From positions 1,488,001 to 1,552,000 of the forward strand of contig NZ_CP090347.1 of the NCBI RefSeq assembly GCF_021398715.1: a stretch of DNA of 64,000 nucleotides, read 5' to 3'. The notes beneath the pieces are model-generated. The model saw nothing but the letters and a program-made list of their open reading frames with translations, ran no database searches and was not told the DNA's origin. This document shows positions 7,919-16,612 of this stretch, in pieces. Each line of letters opens with the position of its first letter. Position 1 is the first letter of the stretch. Source of the stretch: Microbacterium binotii. Its GTDB lineage: Bacteria > Actinomycetota > Actinomycetes > Actinomycetales > Microbacteriaceae. The position numbers and the translations under genes were made by a program.

Positions 7919-8791
7919 ATGGCCGAGAGATCGTGGTCGCTGGGGCGTGCCCTGCGAGGGATGTTCGTCAAGCCCGTCATCGACGAGAGCACGTGGGAGG
8001 ACCTCGAGACCGCTCTGCTCACAGCCGACTTCGGCCCCGACGTGACCGAGCGACTCATCGACGAGCTGCGCGAGAAGGTCGATCGGTACCGCACCACGGA
8101 CCCGAAGGATCTCCAGCGGATGTTGCGCGAGACCCTCGAGGAGCACTTCGCGAAGTTCGACTCCACGCTCCGACTTACCGAGCGCCCGGCCGTCGTGCTC
8201 GTCGTCGGTGTCAACGGCGTCGGTAAGACGACCACCATCGGAAAGTTCGCGAACTTCCTGCGCCGCTACGACCGCTCGGTCGTGGTGGGCGCCGCCGACA
8301 CCTTCCGGGCTGCTGCCGTCGACCAGCTGGCGACCTGGGCCGAGCGCGGGGGAGCATCGATCGTCCGCCCGCAGCAGGAGGGGCAGGATCCCGCATCCGT
8401 CGCCTTCCAGACCGTGGCCCACGCGATCGAGACGGGTACCGAGATCGTCCTCGTCGACACCGCCGGGCGCCTGCATACCAAGGGCGGACTCATGGACGAG
8501 CTGGGCAAGATCAAGCGCGTCATCGAGAAGCAGGCGCCGATCAGCGAGGTGCTGCTCGTGCTCGATGCGACGACGGGCCAGAACGGTCTGATGCAGGCAG
8601 AGGCGTTCCTCGAGCAGGCCGGCGTCACCGGGCTCGTGCTCACCAAGCTCGACGGTTCGGCCAAGGGCGGATTCGTGCTGGCCGTGCAGGAGCGCACCGG
8701 CATCCCCGTCAAGCTGCTCGGCCAGGGCGAGGGTATCGGCGACCTCACCGGATTCACGCCCCACGTCTTCGTGGAGCAGCTCGTCTCCTGA
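7919..8791 (+). CDS. ftsY: Signal recognition particle receptor FtsY
   Basis: A 290-residue SRP receptor GTPase that docks Ffh-ribosome complexes at the membrane. It has the four-helix N domain and the G domain with G1 GVNGVGKTTT near residue 97, DTAGR, and TKLDGSAKGG. The long acidic A domain of the E. coli protein is absent, so membrane attachment must rely on the short amphipathic N-terminus. Its partner ffh is encoded 6.3 kb downstream. The start ATG is the first in frame and is positioned by the upstream TAGGCT box. Confidence 0.97.
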   Translation: MAERSWSLGRALRGMFVKPVIDESTWEDLETALLTADFGPDVTERLIDELREKVDRYRTTDPKDLQRMLRETLEEHFAKFDSTLRLTERPAVVLVVGVNGVGKTTTIGKFANFLRRYDRSVVVGAADTFRAAAVDQLATWAERGGASIVRPQQEGQDPASVAFQTVAHAIETGTEIVLVDTAGRLHTKGGLMDELGKIKRVIEKQAPISEVLLVLDATTGQNGLMQAEAFLEQAGVTGLVLTKLDGSAKGGFVLAVQERTGIPVKLLGQGEGIGDLTGFTPHVFVEQLVS

Positions 8792-8840
8792 GCCGCGCGC
8801 CGGACTACCGCCTGGCGGGTCGGGCTGGTTTCATTGACTC

Positions 8841-9341
8841 ATGGCGATCGAGCACGACTTCTTCGGACTTCTGGAATCCGGACCGGACGGGTCCATCTTC
8901 TGGTCCGAGAACGTCGAGTTCGGTGACCAGAGCGTCACGGTCGATCTGACGGCTCCCGATCAGGAGGACGTCTCCGTCGCGGCGCTGGATGTGGCCGCCT
9001 CACTGATCTCGTCGCTCGAGCAGCTCGACCTGCTGGCGCGCAACGCCATGATCGGTGAGCTCGACGACCGCACCAGTGAGGTGACGGAGTACATCCTGCA
9101 GCAGCAGGACACCTTCGGCGAGGACATCACCGATCTTCTCGTGGACATCTCCGGCGATGTGCACGTCGACGTCATCCGATCGCTCCAGCTCACCAGCATG
9201 ACGATCCTCGCCGACGAGCACGGCGGTTCGGATCCGTTCGCCGTCCTGGAGTATGCGCTGGACGCCGACGCGACAGACGACGTGCTGCTGGTGAACCTCG
9301 ACTCGGACGGCGCGGTGATCTCGGTCACGAGCGCTGACTGA
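8841..9341 (+). CDS. DUF2004 family protein
   Basis: A 166-residue acidic soluble protein matching what I know of the DUF2004 family (opening FFGLLESGPDGSIFWSENVEFG style). No catalytic motif, signal peptide or membrane segment is visible. Composition is rich in Asp, Glu, Ser and Val. It lies 49 bases after ftsY and converges with the ABC transporter operon with only two bases between stop codons. Function is unknown. Confidence 0.8.
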   Translation: MAIEHDFFGLLESGPDGSIFWSENVEFGDQSVTVDLTAPDQEDVSVAALDVAASLISSLEQLDLLARNAMIGELDDRTSEVTEYILQQQDTFGEDITDLLVDISGDVHVDVIRSLQLTSMTILADEHGGSDPFAVLEYALDADATDDVLLVNLDSDGAVISVTSAD

Positions 9342-9343
9342 GC

Positions 9344-10840
9344 TCACTCCTGCGGCGCGCCGGACGCGGCCGAGATCAACTCGCGCGTGAAGGGGTGCCG
9401 CGCGCCGGTGAAGACCGCTTCCGTCGGGCCCTCCTCGACGACGTGACCGGCGCTCATCACGAGCACGCGATCGCTGACGCGCCGGACGACGGCGAGGTCG
9501 TGGGAGATGAAGACGACGGCGGCCCCGGTCGTCGACGGCAGTGTCAGGATGAGCTCGAGGATGCCGGCCTGTGTGGCCACATCCAGAGCTGACACCGGCT
9601 CGTCGCACACCAGGATGTCGGGGGACGCGGCGAGGGCGCGCGCGATGGCGACCCGCTGGCGTTGTCCGCCGGACAGCGTCGCCGGGCGTCGACCGAGGAG
9701 CGCGGGCGCCAGCTCCACCAGTTCGAGGAGCGCTCGAGGACCGGGCGACGACGGGGCGGAGGACGCCCTCAGGATGCGTTCCACGCTCCAGCGAGGATCG
9801 AAGCTGCCCAAGGGGTCCTGCGGAACGAGGCGGATGCGGGGCGCGGGCGTTCCGAGCGCGATCATGCCGGTGTCCGGATGCTCGGCGCCGACCAGCAGAC
9901 GGGCCAGGGTCGTCTTCCCCGAGCCGGAGGCACCGACCACGCCGACGACCTCGCCCGCGCGGACGCGGAGGTCGACCTCCCTGAGGGCGGTCACCGAGCG
10001 GTACGCGCGGCCGAGGCCTTCCGCGCTCAGGAGCAGGCGGCCCGCCGGCTGCGCGGCGACCGACTTCGGTCCGCGCGGCGCCGCGGCGAGCAGCGCGCGA
10101 GTCGCCTCGTGGCGCGGCGCGGAGAGCACCTGAGCCGTCCGGCCCGTCTCCACGATCACGCCGCGCTCCAGAACGGCCACACGGTCGGCGACACGCGCGA
10201 CGGCTGCGAGGTCGTGGCTGATCAGCAGGACGGCCCGGCCCTCGTCGCGGATGCGGGCCAGCAGATCCAGCACGTGCACCGCCACGGTGGCGTCCAGAGC
10301 GGTGGTCGGCTCGTCGGCGATGAGGATGTTCGCGCCGCCCACCAGCGCGGACGCGATGAGGGTGCGCTGCCGCATCCCGCCGGACAGCTCCCCGGAACGC
10401 CGTGCCAGGAGCGTCTCCGGGTCCGGGAGTCCGGCCTCCTCGAGGGCCTGCACGACGCGCTCGCGTCGGAGGGCCCGGGGAACGCGGCGCAGCGCGAGCG
10501 TCTCGCCGACCTCGGCCTCGATCGTTCGGAGCGGGTCGAGGGACTGGAGCGCGTCCTGCAGCACGAGCGCGACGTCGCGCCCCCGCATCCGTCGCCACTC
10601 CCGCCGTCCCGCACGTTTTGCATCGTGCCCCGCGACCTCGAAGTGCGCCGCGGCGACCGAGGTCCCGCTCTGCTCCTGCGTGAAACCCAGGAGCGTGCGC
10701 GCGAGAACGGACTTGCCCGCGCCGGAGGAGCCGACGATTGCGACGATCTCGCCCGGGGCGACGTCGAGGTCGATGCCCTTCAGCACGTCGCCGGTTCCTG
10801 GGAGGACGACGCGCAACCCCCGCACGTGCAGGCCGCTCAC
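9344..10840 (-). CDS. Fused double ATP-binding protein of a peptide/nickel-type ABC importer
   Basis: A 498-residue protein holding two complete ABC ATPase domains, equivalent to DppD and DppF joined in one chain. The first has Walker A GSSGAGKSV, signature LSGGMRQR and Walker B ILIADEPTTALD; the second has GASGSGKTTL, LSGGQRQR and ILVCDEPVSALD. It powers the permeases encoded just upstream. The GTG start overlaps the stop of the permease gene as GTGA, which fixes the start and implies translational coupling. It is the last gene of the four-gene operon. The transported ligand cannot be told from the sequence. Confidence 0.93.
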   Translation of the reverse strand: MSGLHVRGLRVVLPGTGDVLKGIDLDVAPGEIVAIVGSSGAGKSVLARTLLGFTQEQSGTSVAAAHFEVAGHDAKRAGRREWRRMRGRDVALVLQDALQSLDPLRTIEAEVGETLALRRVPRALRRERVVQALEEAGLPDPETLLARRSGELSGGMRQRTLIASALVGGANILIADEPTTALDATVAVHVLDLLARIRDEGRAVLLISHDLAAVARVADRVAVLERGVIVETGRTAQVLSAPRHEATRALLAAAPRGPKSVAAQPAGRLLLSAEGLGRAYRSVTALREVDLRVRAGEVVGVVGASGSGKTTLARLLVGAEHPDTGMIALGTPAPRIRLVPQDPLGSFDPRWSVERILRASSAPSSPGPRALLELVELAPALLGRRPATLSGGQRQRVAIARALAASPDILVCDEPVSALDVATQAGILELILTLPSTTGAAVVFISHDLAVVRRVSDRVLVMSAGHVVEEGPTEAVFTGARHPFTRELISAASGAPQE

Positions 10841-11688
10841 GCGCGCACCCCGCCGGCCAGGCGCCGCCCGACCGCGGTCAGCACGGCGGCCGTGGCGACG
10901 ATCGCGAGCCCGGGGAAGACCGTCAGCCACCAGGCGCTGCCGATGTAGACGCGCCCGGCGTTGAGCATCGCGCCCCATTCCGGCGAGGGCGGCAGCGCGC
11001 CGAGTCCCAGGAAGCTGAGCGCGGAGACCCACACGATCGCCTGGCCGACGCCGAGGGTGGCGACCGAGACGAGCGGCCAGAGGGCGTTGGGGGCGATGTG
11101 TCGTAGGAGGATGCGGAACCACCCGACATCTTCGAGGCGCGCGTACTCGACGTATCCGCTGCGCGCGACCTGACGCACCTGCGTGCGCAGCATCCGCGCG
11201 TAGCCCGGTGTGGTCGCGAGTCCGATCGCCACCACCGACGCCGTCGTCCCCGGGCCCGCCACAGCCACGAGCAGCAGGGCCATGACGAGCGTCGGGAGTG
11301 CGAAGAGCACCTCGATCATCCGCGACAGCGCCGCATCCAGCCACCGTGGTCCGAGGCCCGCGGTGAAGCCCAGCACGAGGCCGGCCCCGACGCCGATGGC
11401 CGTCGCGGCGGCGCCGACACCGGCGGATGCAGCGGCGCCGTGGACGACGCGCGTGTACAGATCGCGCCCCGACTCGTCCGTCCCGAACAGATGTGCAGAA
11501 CTCGGCGGCTGGAACGCTTCGGCCGGGGCGATCGCGAGCGGATCGCCCGGAGCCAGGAGACCCGGCCAGACGATCGCCACGATCAGGATGCCGAGGCCGA
11601 TCAGAGCCGCGACGCCTGCCGCGCCCCAGGCGTACGCGAACGCTCTCACGACGCCTGGCCGTGCGCGGACCGAGGTGTCGGCGCTCAT
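10837..11688 (-). CDS. ABC transporter permease, DppC type
   Basis: A 283-residue inner-membrane permease of the peptide/nickel/opine importer class. There is an N-terminal transmembrane helix, a short external segment containing LFGTDESGRDLYTRVVHGA (the hallmark of DppC-like subunits), then five more hydrophobic helices with the cytoplasmic EAA-like loop that contacts the ATPase. The ATG overlaps the stop of the preceding permease gene as ATGA. It forms the channel with the DppB-type subunit encoded upstream. Confidence 0.93.
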   Translation of the reverse strand: MSADTSVRARPGVVRAFAYAWGAAGVAALIGLGILIVAIVWPGLLAPGDPLAIAPAEAFQPPSSAHLFGTDESGRDLYTRVVHGAAASAGVGAAATAIGVGAGLVLGFTAGLGPRWLDAALSRMIEVLFALPTLVMALLLVAVAGPGTTASVVAIGLATTPGYARMLRTQVRQVARSGYVEYARLEDVGWFRILLRHIAPNALWPLVSVATLGVGQAIVWVSALSFLGLGALPPSPEWGAMLNAGRVYIGSAWWLTVFPGLAIVATAAVLTAVGRRLAGGVRA

Positions 11689-12671
11689 GCGCCGACGGCC
11701 ACGGTCGGGGCGCGAAGCGCCCGTGGGCGGCGACCGCGCAGGCGGGGATCGACGAGAAGCTCCGCCGCATCCGTCAGCACGACCACGACGACGTAGATGA
11801 GCGCGACGACGACCACGGCTCCGATCACGAGTGGGACGTCGCGGGCGGTGGCCGCATCGATCAGCAGGCGCCCGAGACCGGGGCGTGCGAAGAGTGCCTC
11901 GACCACCACGGCGCCGGACAGGAGGCTGCCGTAGGCCCAGCCCGAGAGCGCCAGCGCGGGAAGCGCGGCGTGTCGCAGCGTGTGCCGCAGCAGCACCCGC
12001 ACCTCGGACGCGCCTCGGCTGCGGGCCGTCGTCGCGAAGGGAGCGGCGTCGGCGCTGGCGAGTGAGTCGCGCATGACCTGCGCGAGGAATCCCGCGATCG
12101 GTACGGCGAGGGTGACGACCGGGAGTACGAGGCCGGCGGGATCGGCCCCGACGCTCGTGGCGGGCAGCACGCGCCACGTCGCCGCGAACAGCAGGATCAG
12201 CACCGCGCCGAGCCAGAACTGCGGCATCACCGTGGCGACCGTCTCGATGGAGCGCAGGACGGTGGATACGACCCGCGCCGTCCGGCCGCGCACCACCGTC
12301 ACGATGACGGCCCCGATCAGTGCCAGCACCCAAGCGACCACGAGGGCGAGGGTCGCCAGCAGGAGGGTCGAGGGCAGTTGCGCGGCGATGAGCTCGGCGA
12401 CGGGCTGCTTCCTGGCGTACGAGTCACCCAGCTGGAGGGTCGCGATGCGGCCCAGCTGCAGCAGGTACTGCACGATCAGCGGCTGGTCGAGCGCGTACGT
12501 GCGGGTGGCCGACTCCACCGTCTCCGGCCCCGCCTGAGAGCCCGGGCCGCCGAGGATCGCCTCGAGGGGGTCGCCGGAGGCGCGCAGCGCGAAGAACACC
12601 ACGGTGGCGACGAGCCACACCACCAGCAGCGCCGATCCGACGCGCGCCGCCACCCAGCGAAGCACCCGCAC
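11685..12671 (-). CDS. ABC transporter permease, DppB type
   Basis: A 328-residue inner-membrane permease. The N-terminal helix runs VGSALLVVWLVATVVFFALR, followed by the DPLEAILG segment typical of DppB subunits and five further helices. The EAA-like loop region (ATTARSRGASEVRVLLRHTL) faces the ATPase. The GTG start is seven bases downstream of the binding-protein stop, and the 3' end overlaps the next permease by four bases, so it is operon-internal. Confidence 0.93.
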   Translation of the reverse strand: MRVLRWVAARVGSALLVVWLVATVVFFALRASGDPLEAILGGPGSQAGPETVESATRTYALDQPLIVQYLLQLGRIATLQLGDSYARKQPVAELIAAQLPSTLLLATLALVVAWVLALIGAVIVTVVRGRTARVVSTVLRSIETVATVMPQFWLGAVLILLFAATWRVLPATSVGADPAGLVLPVVTLAVPIAGFLAQVMRDSLASADAAPFATTARSRGASEVRVLLRHTLRHAALPALALSGWAYGSLLSGAVVVEALFARPGLGRLLIDAATARDVPLVIGAVVVVALIYVVVVVLTDAAELLVDPRLRGRRPRALRAPTVAVGA

Positions 12672-12678
12672 CGAGCGC

Positions 12679-14319
12679 TCAGCCGTTCAGGCGCGCGTCG
12701 ATGAAGGTCGGCGTCGCCACCGTTCCCAGCGTCGTGACCCCGCTCGCCCCGCGTACCAGGAAGTGGTTCTGCTGGTCGTAGAGGGGGAGGATGGCGTAGC
12801 TGTCGAGGATGATGTGCTGCGCCTGGGCGTACAGGTCGGCGCGCTGCTGCTCATCGGATGCGGCCGACGCCTGATCGAGCAGTGCGTCCAGCTCCGGGTC
12901 CGACAGCTGCGCGTGGTTGGCGAAGTAGCCGCTGGGCGCGGGAACGATGCCGTCGGAGTCGTACAGGATGCGCAGGACGTCGGGGCCGACCTTCGTGTAC
13001 GGAGCACTGACCGCCTCGTACTCCTTCGCGCCGAGCGCGGCGTACCAGCCGGAGAGGTCCAACGGCGTGATCTGGACGTCGAAGCCGACCGCGCCGGCGT
13101 TCGCCTGGATCTGCTCGAAGAGGGACTGCTCCGCCGCCACGGACTGGTTGGTGCTGACGGGGAAGCGCACGCTCAGGCGTGCTCCGTCCTTCACACGGAT
13201 GCCGTCCGCATCCCGTGCGGTCCAGCCGGCCTCGTCGAGCAGCTCTTCGGCGCGCGCGGTGTCGGTCGTGAACAGCGACTCGTCACCGATGGCGACCGGC
13301 TCCGTGCTCGCGAGCGGCGAGAAGGAGCGCGTCACCGTGCCCTGGTAGAGCGCCGTGATGCCGGGGCCCGGATCCGCGGCCCGGATGAAGGCCTCGCGGA
13401 CGCGGATGTCGTCGAAGGGTGCCTGGCCGGTGTTCAGCTCGATGCGGTTCACGGAGCCGGGCCGGGGTGCGTCGATGTGGGTCGTGTCGGTGGAGTTCTC
13501 CGCCGCGACGATCGCGTCCGGCTGCGGGTTGTCGATGACCTGCACCTCGCCCGACAGCAGGGCGGCCTGCCGCGTCGCCGCGTCCGGGATGAAGCGCCAC
13601 TCGATCGCGTCGAGGTAGGCGGGGCCGTCGTGCTGCGCCTCGGGGCCGGGGGAGGCGTAGTCCTCGTTGCGCACGAGGTGCACCGATTCCTGCGGCGTCC
13701 AGGAGTCGACGACGAAGGGGCCCGTGCCGATGGGAGCCTTGCAGTTCTCCTCCTGCCCGCGGGCGATCCCGGCAGGGGATTCGATCGCGGTCCACTGCTG
13801 ACTGAGCGACTCCAGCAGGGCGGAGTCGGGGGCGGAGAGGTGGAAGCGGGCGTGCGTCGCGTCTACGACTTCCACCTCGGTGACCTTGGCGACCGCGAGG
13901 TAGCCGGTGCTGGACGCCGTGTCGGGGTCCTTCAGGTGCTCGATGTTGGTCTTGACCGCGGCCGCGTCGACGGGCGTGCCGTCGGTGAAGGTCAGGCCGT
14001 CGCGGAGGGTGAAGTCCCACGTCAGACCATCGTCGCTGACCTGCCACGACTCGGCGAGCCACGGCGTGATCGTGCCGTCGGCGTCTCGGCCGACGAGCGG
14101 TTCCAGGTACTGCGTCGAGATGAGCGCCTGCGGGTAGTTGCCGCCGACGTGGGGGTCGAGGCACGTCGGCTCGGCGTCGCCGGTCGCGTACACCAGGGTT
14201 CCGCCGTCGCGCGGGGTGTCGGCGGTGCCGCCCGCCGCGCACGCCGTGAGGGCGAGGGCGGCGGCGAGTCCCGCCGCCGCGGCGGCGGCGCGACGGGGGC
14301 GAAGAGATGCGGAGATCAT
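12679..14319 (-). CDS. Extracellular solute-binding lipoprotein, family 5
   Basis: A 546-residue substrate-binding protein of the peptide/nickel/opine family. The N-terminus is a lipoprotein signal: Arg-containing n-region, long Ala-rich core and lipobox LTAC with C27 as the lipidated residue. The mature part matches SBP_bac_5 proteins (opening with a tetra-residue GTLVYATGDAEP-like strand, later LTWDFTLRDGLTF and RFHLSAPDSALL). The start is the ATG giving a proper signal peptide; an ATG 11 codons upstream is possible. It is the first gene of the importer operon and is divergent from a TetR regulator, so ligand-dependent control is likely. Confidence 0.92.
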   Translation of the reverse strand: MISASLRPRRAAAAAAGLAAALALTACAAGGTADTPRDGGTLVYATGDAEPTCLDPHVGGNYPQALISTQYLEPLVGRDADGTITPWLAESWQVSDDGLTWDFTLRDGLTFTDGTPVDAAAVKTNIEHLKDPDTASSTGYLAVAKVTEVEVVDATHARFHLSAPDSALLESLSQQWTAIESPAGIARGQEENCKAPIGTGPFVVDSWTPQESVHLVRNEDYASPGPEAQHDGPAYLDAIEWRFIPDAATRQAALLSGEVQVIDNPQPDAIVAAENSTDTTHIDAPRPGSVNRIELNTGQAPFDDIRVREAFIRAADPGPGITALYQGTVTRSFSPLASTEPVAIGDESLFTTDTARAEELLDEAGWTARDADGIRVKDGARLSVRFPVSTNQSVAAEQSLFEQIQANAGAVGFDVQITPLDLSGWYAALGAKEYEAVSAPYTKVGPDVLRILYDSDGIVPAPSGYFANHAQLSDPELDALLDQASAASDEQQRADLYAQAQHIILDSYAILPLYDQQNHFLVRGASGVTTLGTVATPTFIDARLNG

Positions 14320-14343
14320 AGGGAGGCCTTCGGCGAGGTGGGA

Positions 14344-14359
14344 CGCACGCATGCGTGCG
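14344..14359. promoter_or_regulatory. 16-bp perfect palindrome in the importer/TetR intergenic region
   Basis: CGCACGCA followed directly by TGCGTGCG forms a perfect inverted repeat with no spacer. It lies 25-40 bases upstream of the binding-protein ATG, downstream of the minus-strand -10 box. It is a plausible operator for the divergently encoded TetR protein, though binding is inferred. Confidence 0.5.
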
Positions 14360-14390
14360 GACGGACTTGCTGTATCCGGTCCAAGAATGC

Positions 14391-14396
14391 AGCCTA
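14391..14396 (-). promoter_or_regulatory. -10 box for the ABC importer operon
   Basis: TAGGCT on the minus strand, about 70 bases upstream of the binding-protein ATG. No convincing -35 is seen. The palindrome at 14344-14359 would lie in the early transcribed region. Confidence 0.4.
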
Positions 14397-14445
14397 CCGC
14401 GGTTCGTGGGTGCGGCTCCGCCGCGACCGGACGCGGGGTGCTGGT

Positions 14446-14451
14446 TAAGCT
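14446..14451 (+). promoter_or_regulatory. Leaderless-type -10 box for the TetR gene
   Basis: TAAGCT ends exactly six bases before the GTG start of the TetR gene. No ribosome-binding site is present, consistent with a leaderless transcript. Confidence 0.55.
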
Positions 14452-14457
14452 GCACGG

Positions 14458-15051
14458 GTGACTGACGCGCCGCGCATGGGACGGCCTCGGGCGAGTTCGC
14501 CCGAGACGATCGCGGAGGCCGCATGCGAGTTGTTCTTCGAGCAGGGGTACGACGGCACCTCGATCGGCGACATCACTCGCCGCGCCGGCGTCGCGCGCGC
14601 CAGTTTCTTCAACTACTTCCGCGCGAAGAGCGACGTGCTGTGGGCGGGGTTCGATGCGCGGCTGGCGACGGCATTCTCAGCGATGGCTGCGGGCGTTCCC
14701 GTCGCCGATGCACTCGCTCGCATCGGCCGCGACCTCGCGCCCGACACGCTCGCCCTCGCGATCACCAACGCGGACGCCATGGGACTCGGCGAGGAACTCG
14801 AGAGGCAGCGCGCCGAACGGCTGGCGCTGCTCCAGCGTGAGATCGCCCGTCGTCTCACCGATGCCCCCGGCGACGCTCTGCGCGCGCAGATCCGCGCCGC
14901 GGCATACGGGGCGGGGGTGCTCGGTGCGGTCTGGATGTGGGCGGAGCGCGGTGCCTCGTCGGTGTCCTTGGAAGGACTCCTGCAGCACGCATTGTCGCTC
15001 TGCGAACCCTCCGGAGCGTCCGGCGACTCATCCGCCGCCACGCTCGCGTAA
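14458..15051 (+). CDS. TetR family transcriptional regulator
   Basis: A 197-residue regulator. The N-terminal helix-turn-helix is clear: ETIAEAACELFFEQGYDGTS, then IGDITRRAGVARASFFNYF and RAKSDVLW. The C-terminal ligand-binding part is helical and Ala-rich with no recognisable ligand signature. It is divergent from the ABC importer operon across 138 bases containing a perfect palindrome, so the importer is the likely target. The last codon and stop form part of a TAAAAT box that may be the ffh promoter. Confidence 0.9.
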   Translation: MTDAPRMGRPRASSPETIAEAACELFFEQGYDGTSIGDITRRAGVARASFFNYFRAKSDVLWAGFDARLATAFSAMAAGVPVADALARIGRDLAPDTLALAITNADAMGLGEELERQRAERLALLQREIARRLTDAPGDALRAQIRAAAYGAGVLGAVWMWAERGASSVSLEGLLQHALSLCEPSGASGDSSAATLA

Positions 15052-15054
15052 AAT
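15049..15054 (+). promoter_or_regulatory. -10 box for ffh overlapping the TetR stop codon
   Basis: TAAAAT begins with the TAA stop of the TetR gene and ends nine bases before the ffh ATG. The predicted transcript would have a leader of only a few bases. Confidence 0.5.
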
Positions 15055-15063
15055 CGACGCATC

Positions 15064-16605
15064 ATGGCGACTTTCGGCACCCTCTCCGACCGGCTCACTG
15101 AGACCTTCCGCAATCTGCGCACGAAGGGAAAGCTCAGCCCCGCCGACGTCGACGGGACGGTGCGCGAGATCCGTCGCGCCCTGCTCGACGCCGACGTCGC
15201 GCTGGTCGTGGTCAAGGAGTTCACCAGCAAGGTGCGCGAGCGGGCGCTCGGTGACGAGGTCAATCGCGCGCTGAATCCGGCGCAGCAGGTCGTGCAGATC
15301 GTCAACGAGGAGCTCGTCGCGATTCTGGGTGGCGAGCAGCGTCGTCTGCAGTTCGCGAAGACGCCGCCCACGGTCATCATGCTCGCGGGCCTCCAGGGTT
15401 CCGGAAAGACGACCTTCGCCGGCAAGCTGGCGCGTCTTCTCGAGAAGGACGGCCACACTCCGCTCCTCATCGCCGCCGACCTCCAGCGCCCGAACGCCGT
15501 GAATCAGCTGCAGGTCGTCGCCGAGCGCGCGGGAGCGGCGATCTACGCGCCCGAGCCGGGCAACGGCGTCGGCGATCCCGTGCGGGTCGCACGCGACGGC
15601 GTCGAATACGCGCGCCGTCACCAGCACGATACGGTCATCATCGACACCGCCGGACGCCTGGGCGTCGACGCGGAGCTCATGAAGCAGGCCGCCGACATCC
15701 GGACGGCGACCGACCCCGATGAGGTGCTGTTCGTCATCGACGCGATGATCGGTCAGGATGCGGTCAACACGGCGACGGCCTTCCAGGAGGGTGTCGACTT
15801 CACCGGCGTCGTCCTCTCCAAGCTCGACGGCGACGCCCGCGGCGGTGCCGCGCTGTCCGTGGCCTCGGTCACGGGCCGCCCCATCATCTACGCGTCCACC
15901 GGCGAGGGCCTCGAGGATCTCGAGCCCTTCCACCCGGACCGCATGGCGAGTCGCATCCTCGATCTCGGTGACATCCTCACCCTGATCGAGCAGGCGCAGC
16001 AGACCTTCGATGAGGCCGAGGCGATGAAGGTCGCCGAGAAGCTGGCGAAGGAGCAGTTCACCCTCGAGGACTTCCTCGAGCAGCTGCAGCAGATGAAGAA
16101 GATGGGTTCGATGAAGAAGATGCTCGGGATGCTCCCGGGCATGGGCCAGATGAAGCAGCAGCTCGACAACTTCGACGAGCGCGAGATCGATCGCACCGAG
16201 GCGATCATCCGCTCGATGACCCCGGCCGAGCGCCGCAACCCCAAGCTCCTCAACGGCTCGCGTCGCCTGCGCATCGCGCGTGGATCAGGCATGACGGTCA
16301 CCGACGTGAACCAGCTCGTGCAGCGTTTCGACCAGGCCGCGAAGATGATGAAGACGGTCGCGCGCGGCGGCGTTCCCAGCATGCCCGGCGTGGGATCGAT
16401 GGGCCGTCCGGGGGCATCCGCGAAGCGCGGCAAGCAGCAGAAGGCGAAGGGTTCGCGCTCGGGCAACCCGGCCAAGCGCGCCGCCGAGAACGCGGGACTG
16501 CCCGCTGCGGAGCCGACCGGGTCGGGCTTCGGTCTCGGCGGGGGCGGCAAGGCGCCGAGCGAGGCCGATCTCGCGGAGCTGCAGAAGCTCCTCGGCCGCG
16601 GCTGA
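15064..16605 (+). CDS. ffh: Signal recognition particle protein Ffh
   Basis: A 513-residue SRP54 homologue that binds signal sequences and 4.5S RNA and, with FtsY, targets membrane proteins. The N domain is followed by the GTPase domain with G1 GLQGSGKTT, DTAGRL and SKLDGDARGG. The M domain is strongly Met-rich (MKKMGSMKKMLGMLPGMGQM), forming the signal-peptide groove. A Gly/Lys-rich tail of about 70 residues follows, longer than in E. coli. No 4.5S RNA gene is recognisable in the window. It converges with the SGNH hydrolase gene seven bases away. Confidence 0.98.
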   Translation: MATFGTLSDRLTETFRNLRTKGKLSPADVDGTVREIRRALLDADVALVVVKEFTSKVRERALGDEVNRALNPAQQVVQIVNEELVAILGGEQRRLQFAKTPPTVIMLAGLQGSGKTTFAGKLARLLEKDGHTPLLIAADLQRPNAVNQLQVVAERAGAAIYAPEPGNGVGDPVRVARDGVEYARRHQHDTVIIDTAGRLGVDAELMKQAADIRTATDPDEVLFVIDAMIGQDAVNTATAFQEGVDFTGVVLSKLDGDARGGAALSVASVTGRPIIYASTGEGLEDLEPFHPDRMASRILDLGDILTLIEQAQQTFDEAEAMKVAEKLAKEQFTLEDFLEQLQQMKKMGSMKKMLGMLPGMGQMKQQLDNFDEREIDRTEAIIRSMTPAERRNPKLLNGSRRLRIARGSGMTVTDVNQLVQRFDQAAKMMKTVARGGVPSMPGVGSMGRPGASAKRGKQQKAKGSRSGNPAKRAAENAGLPAAEPTGSGFGLGGGGKAPSEADLAELQKLLGRG

Positions 16606-16612
16606 GCCGGCC

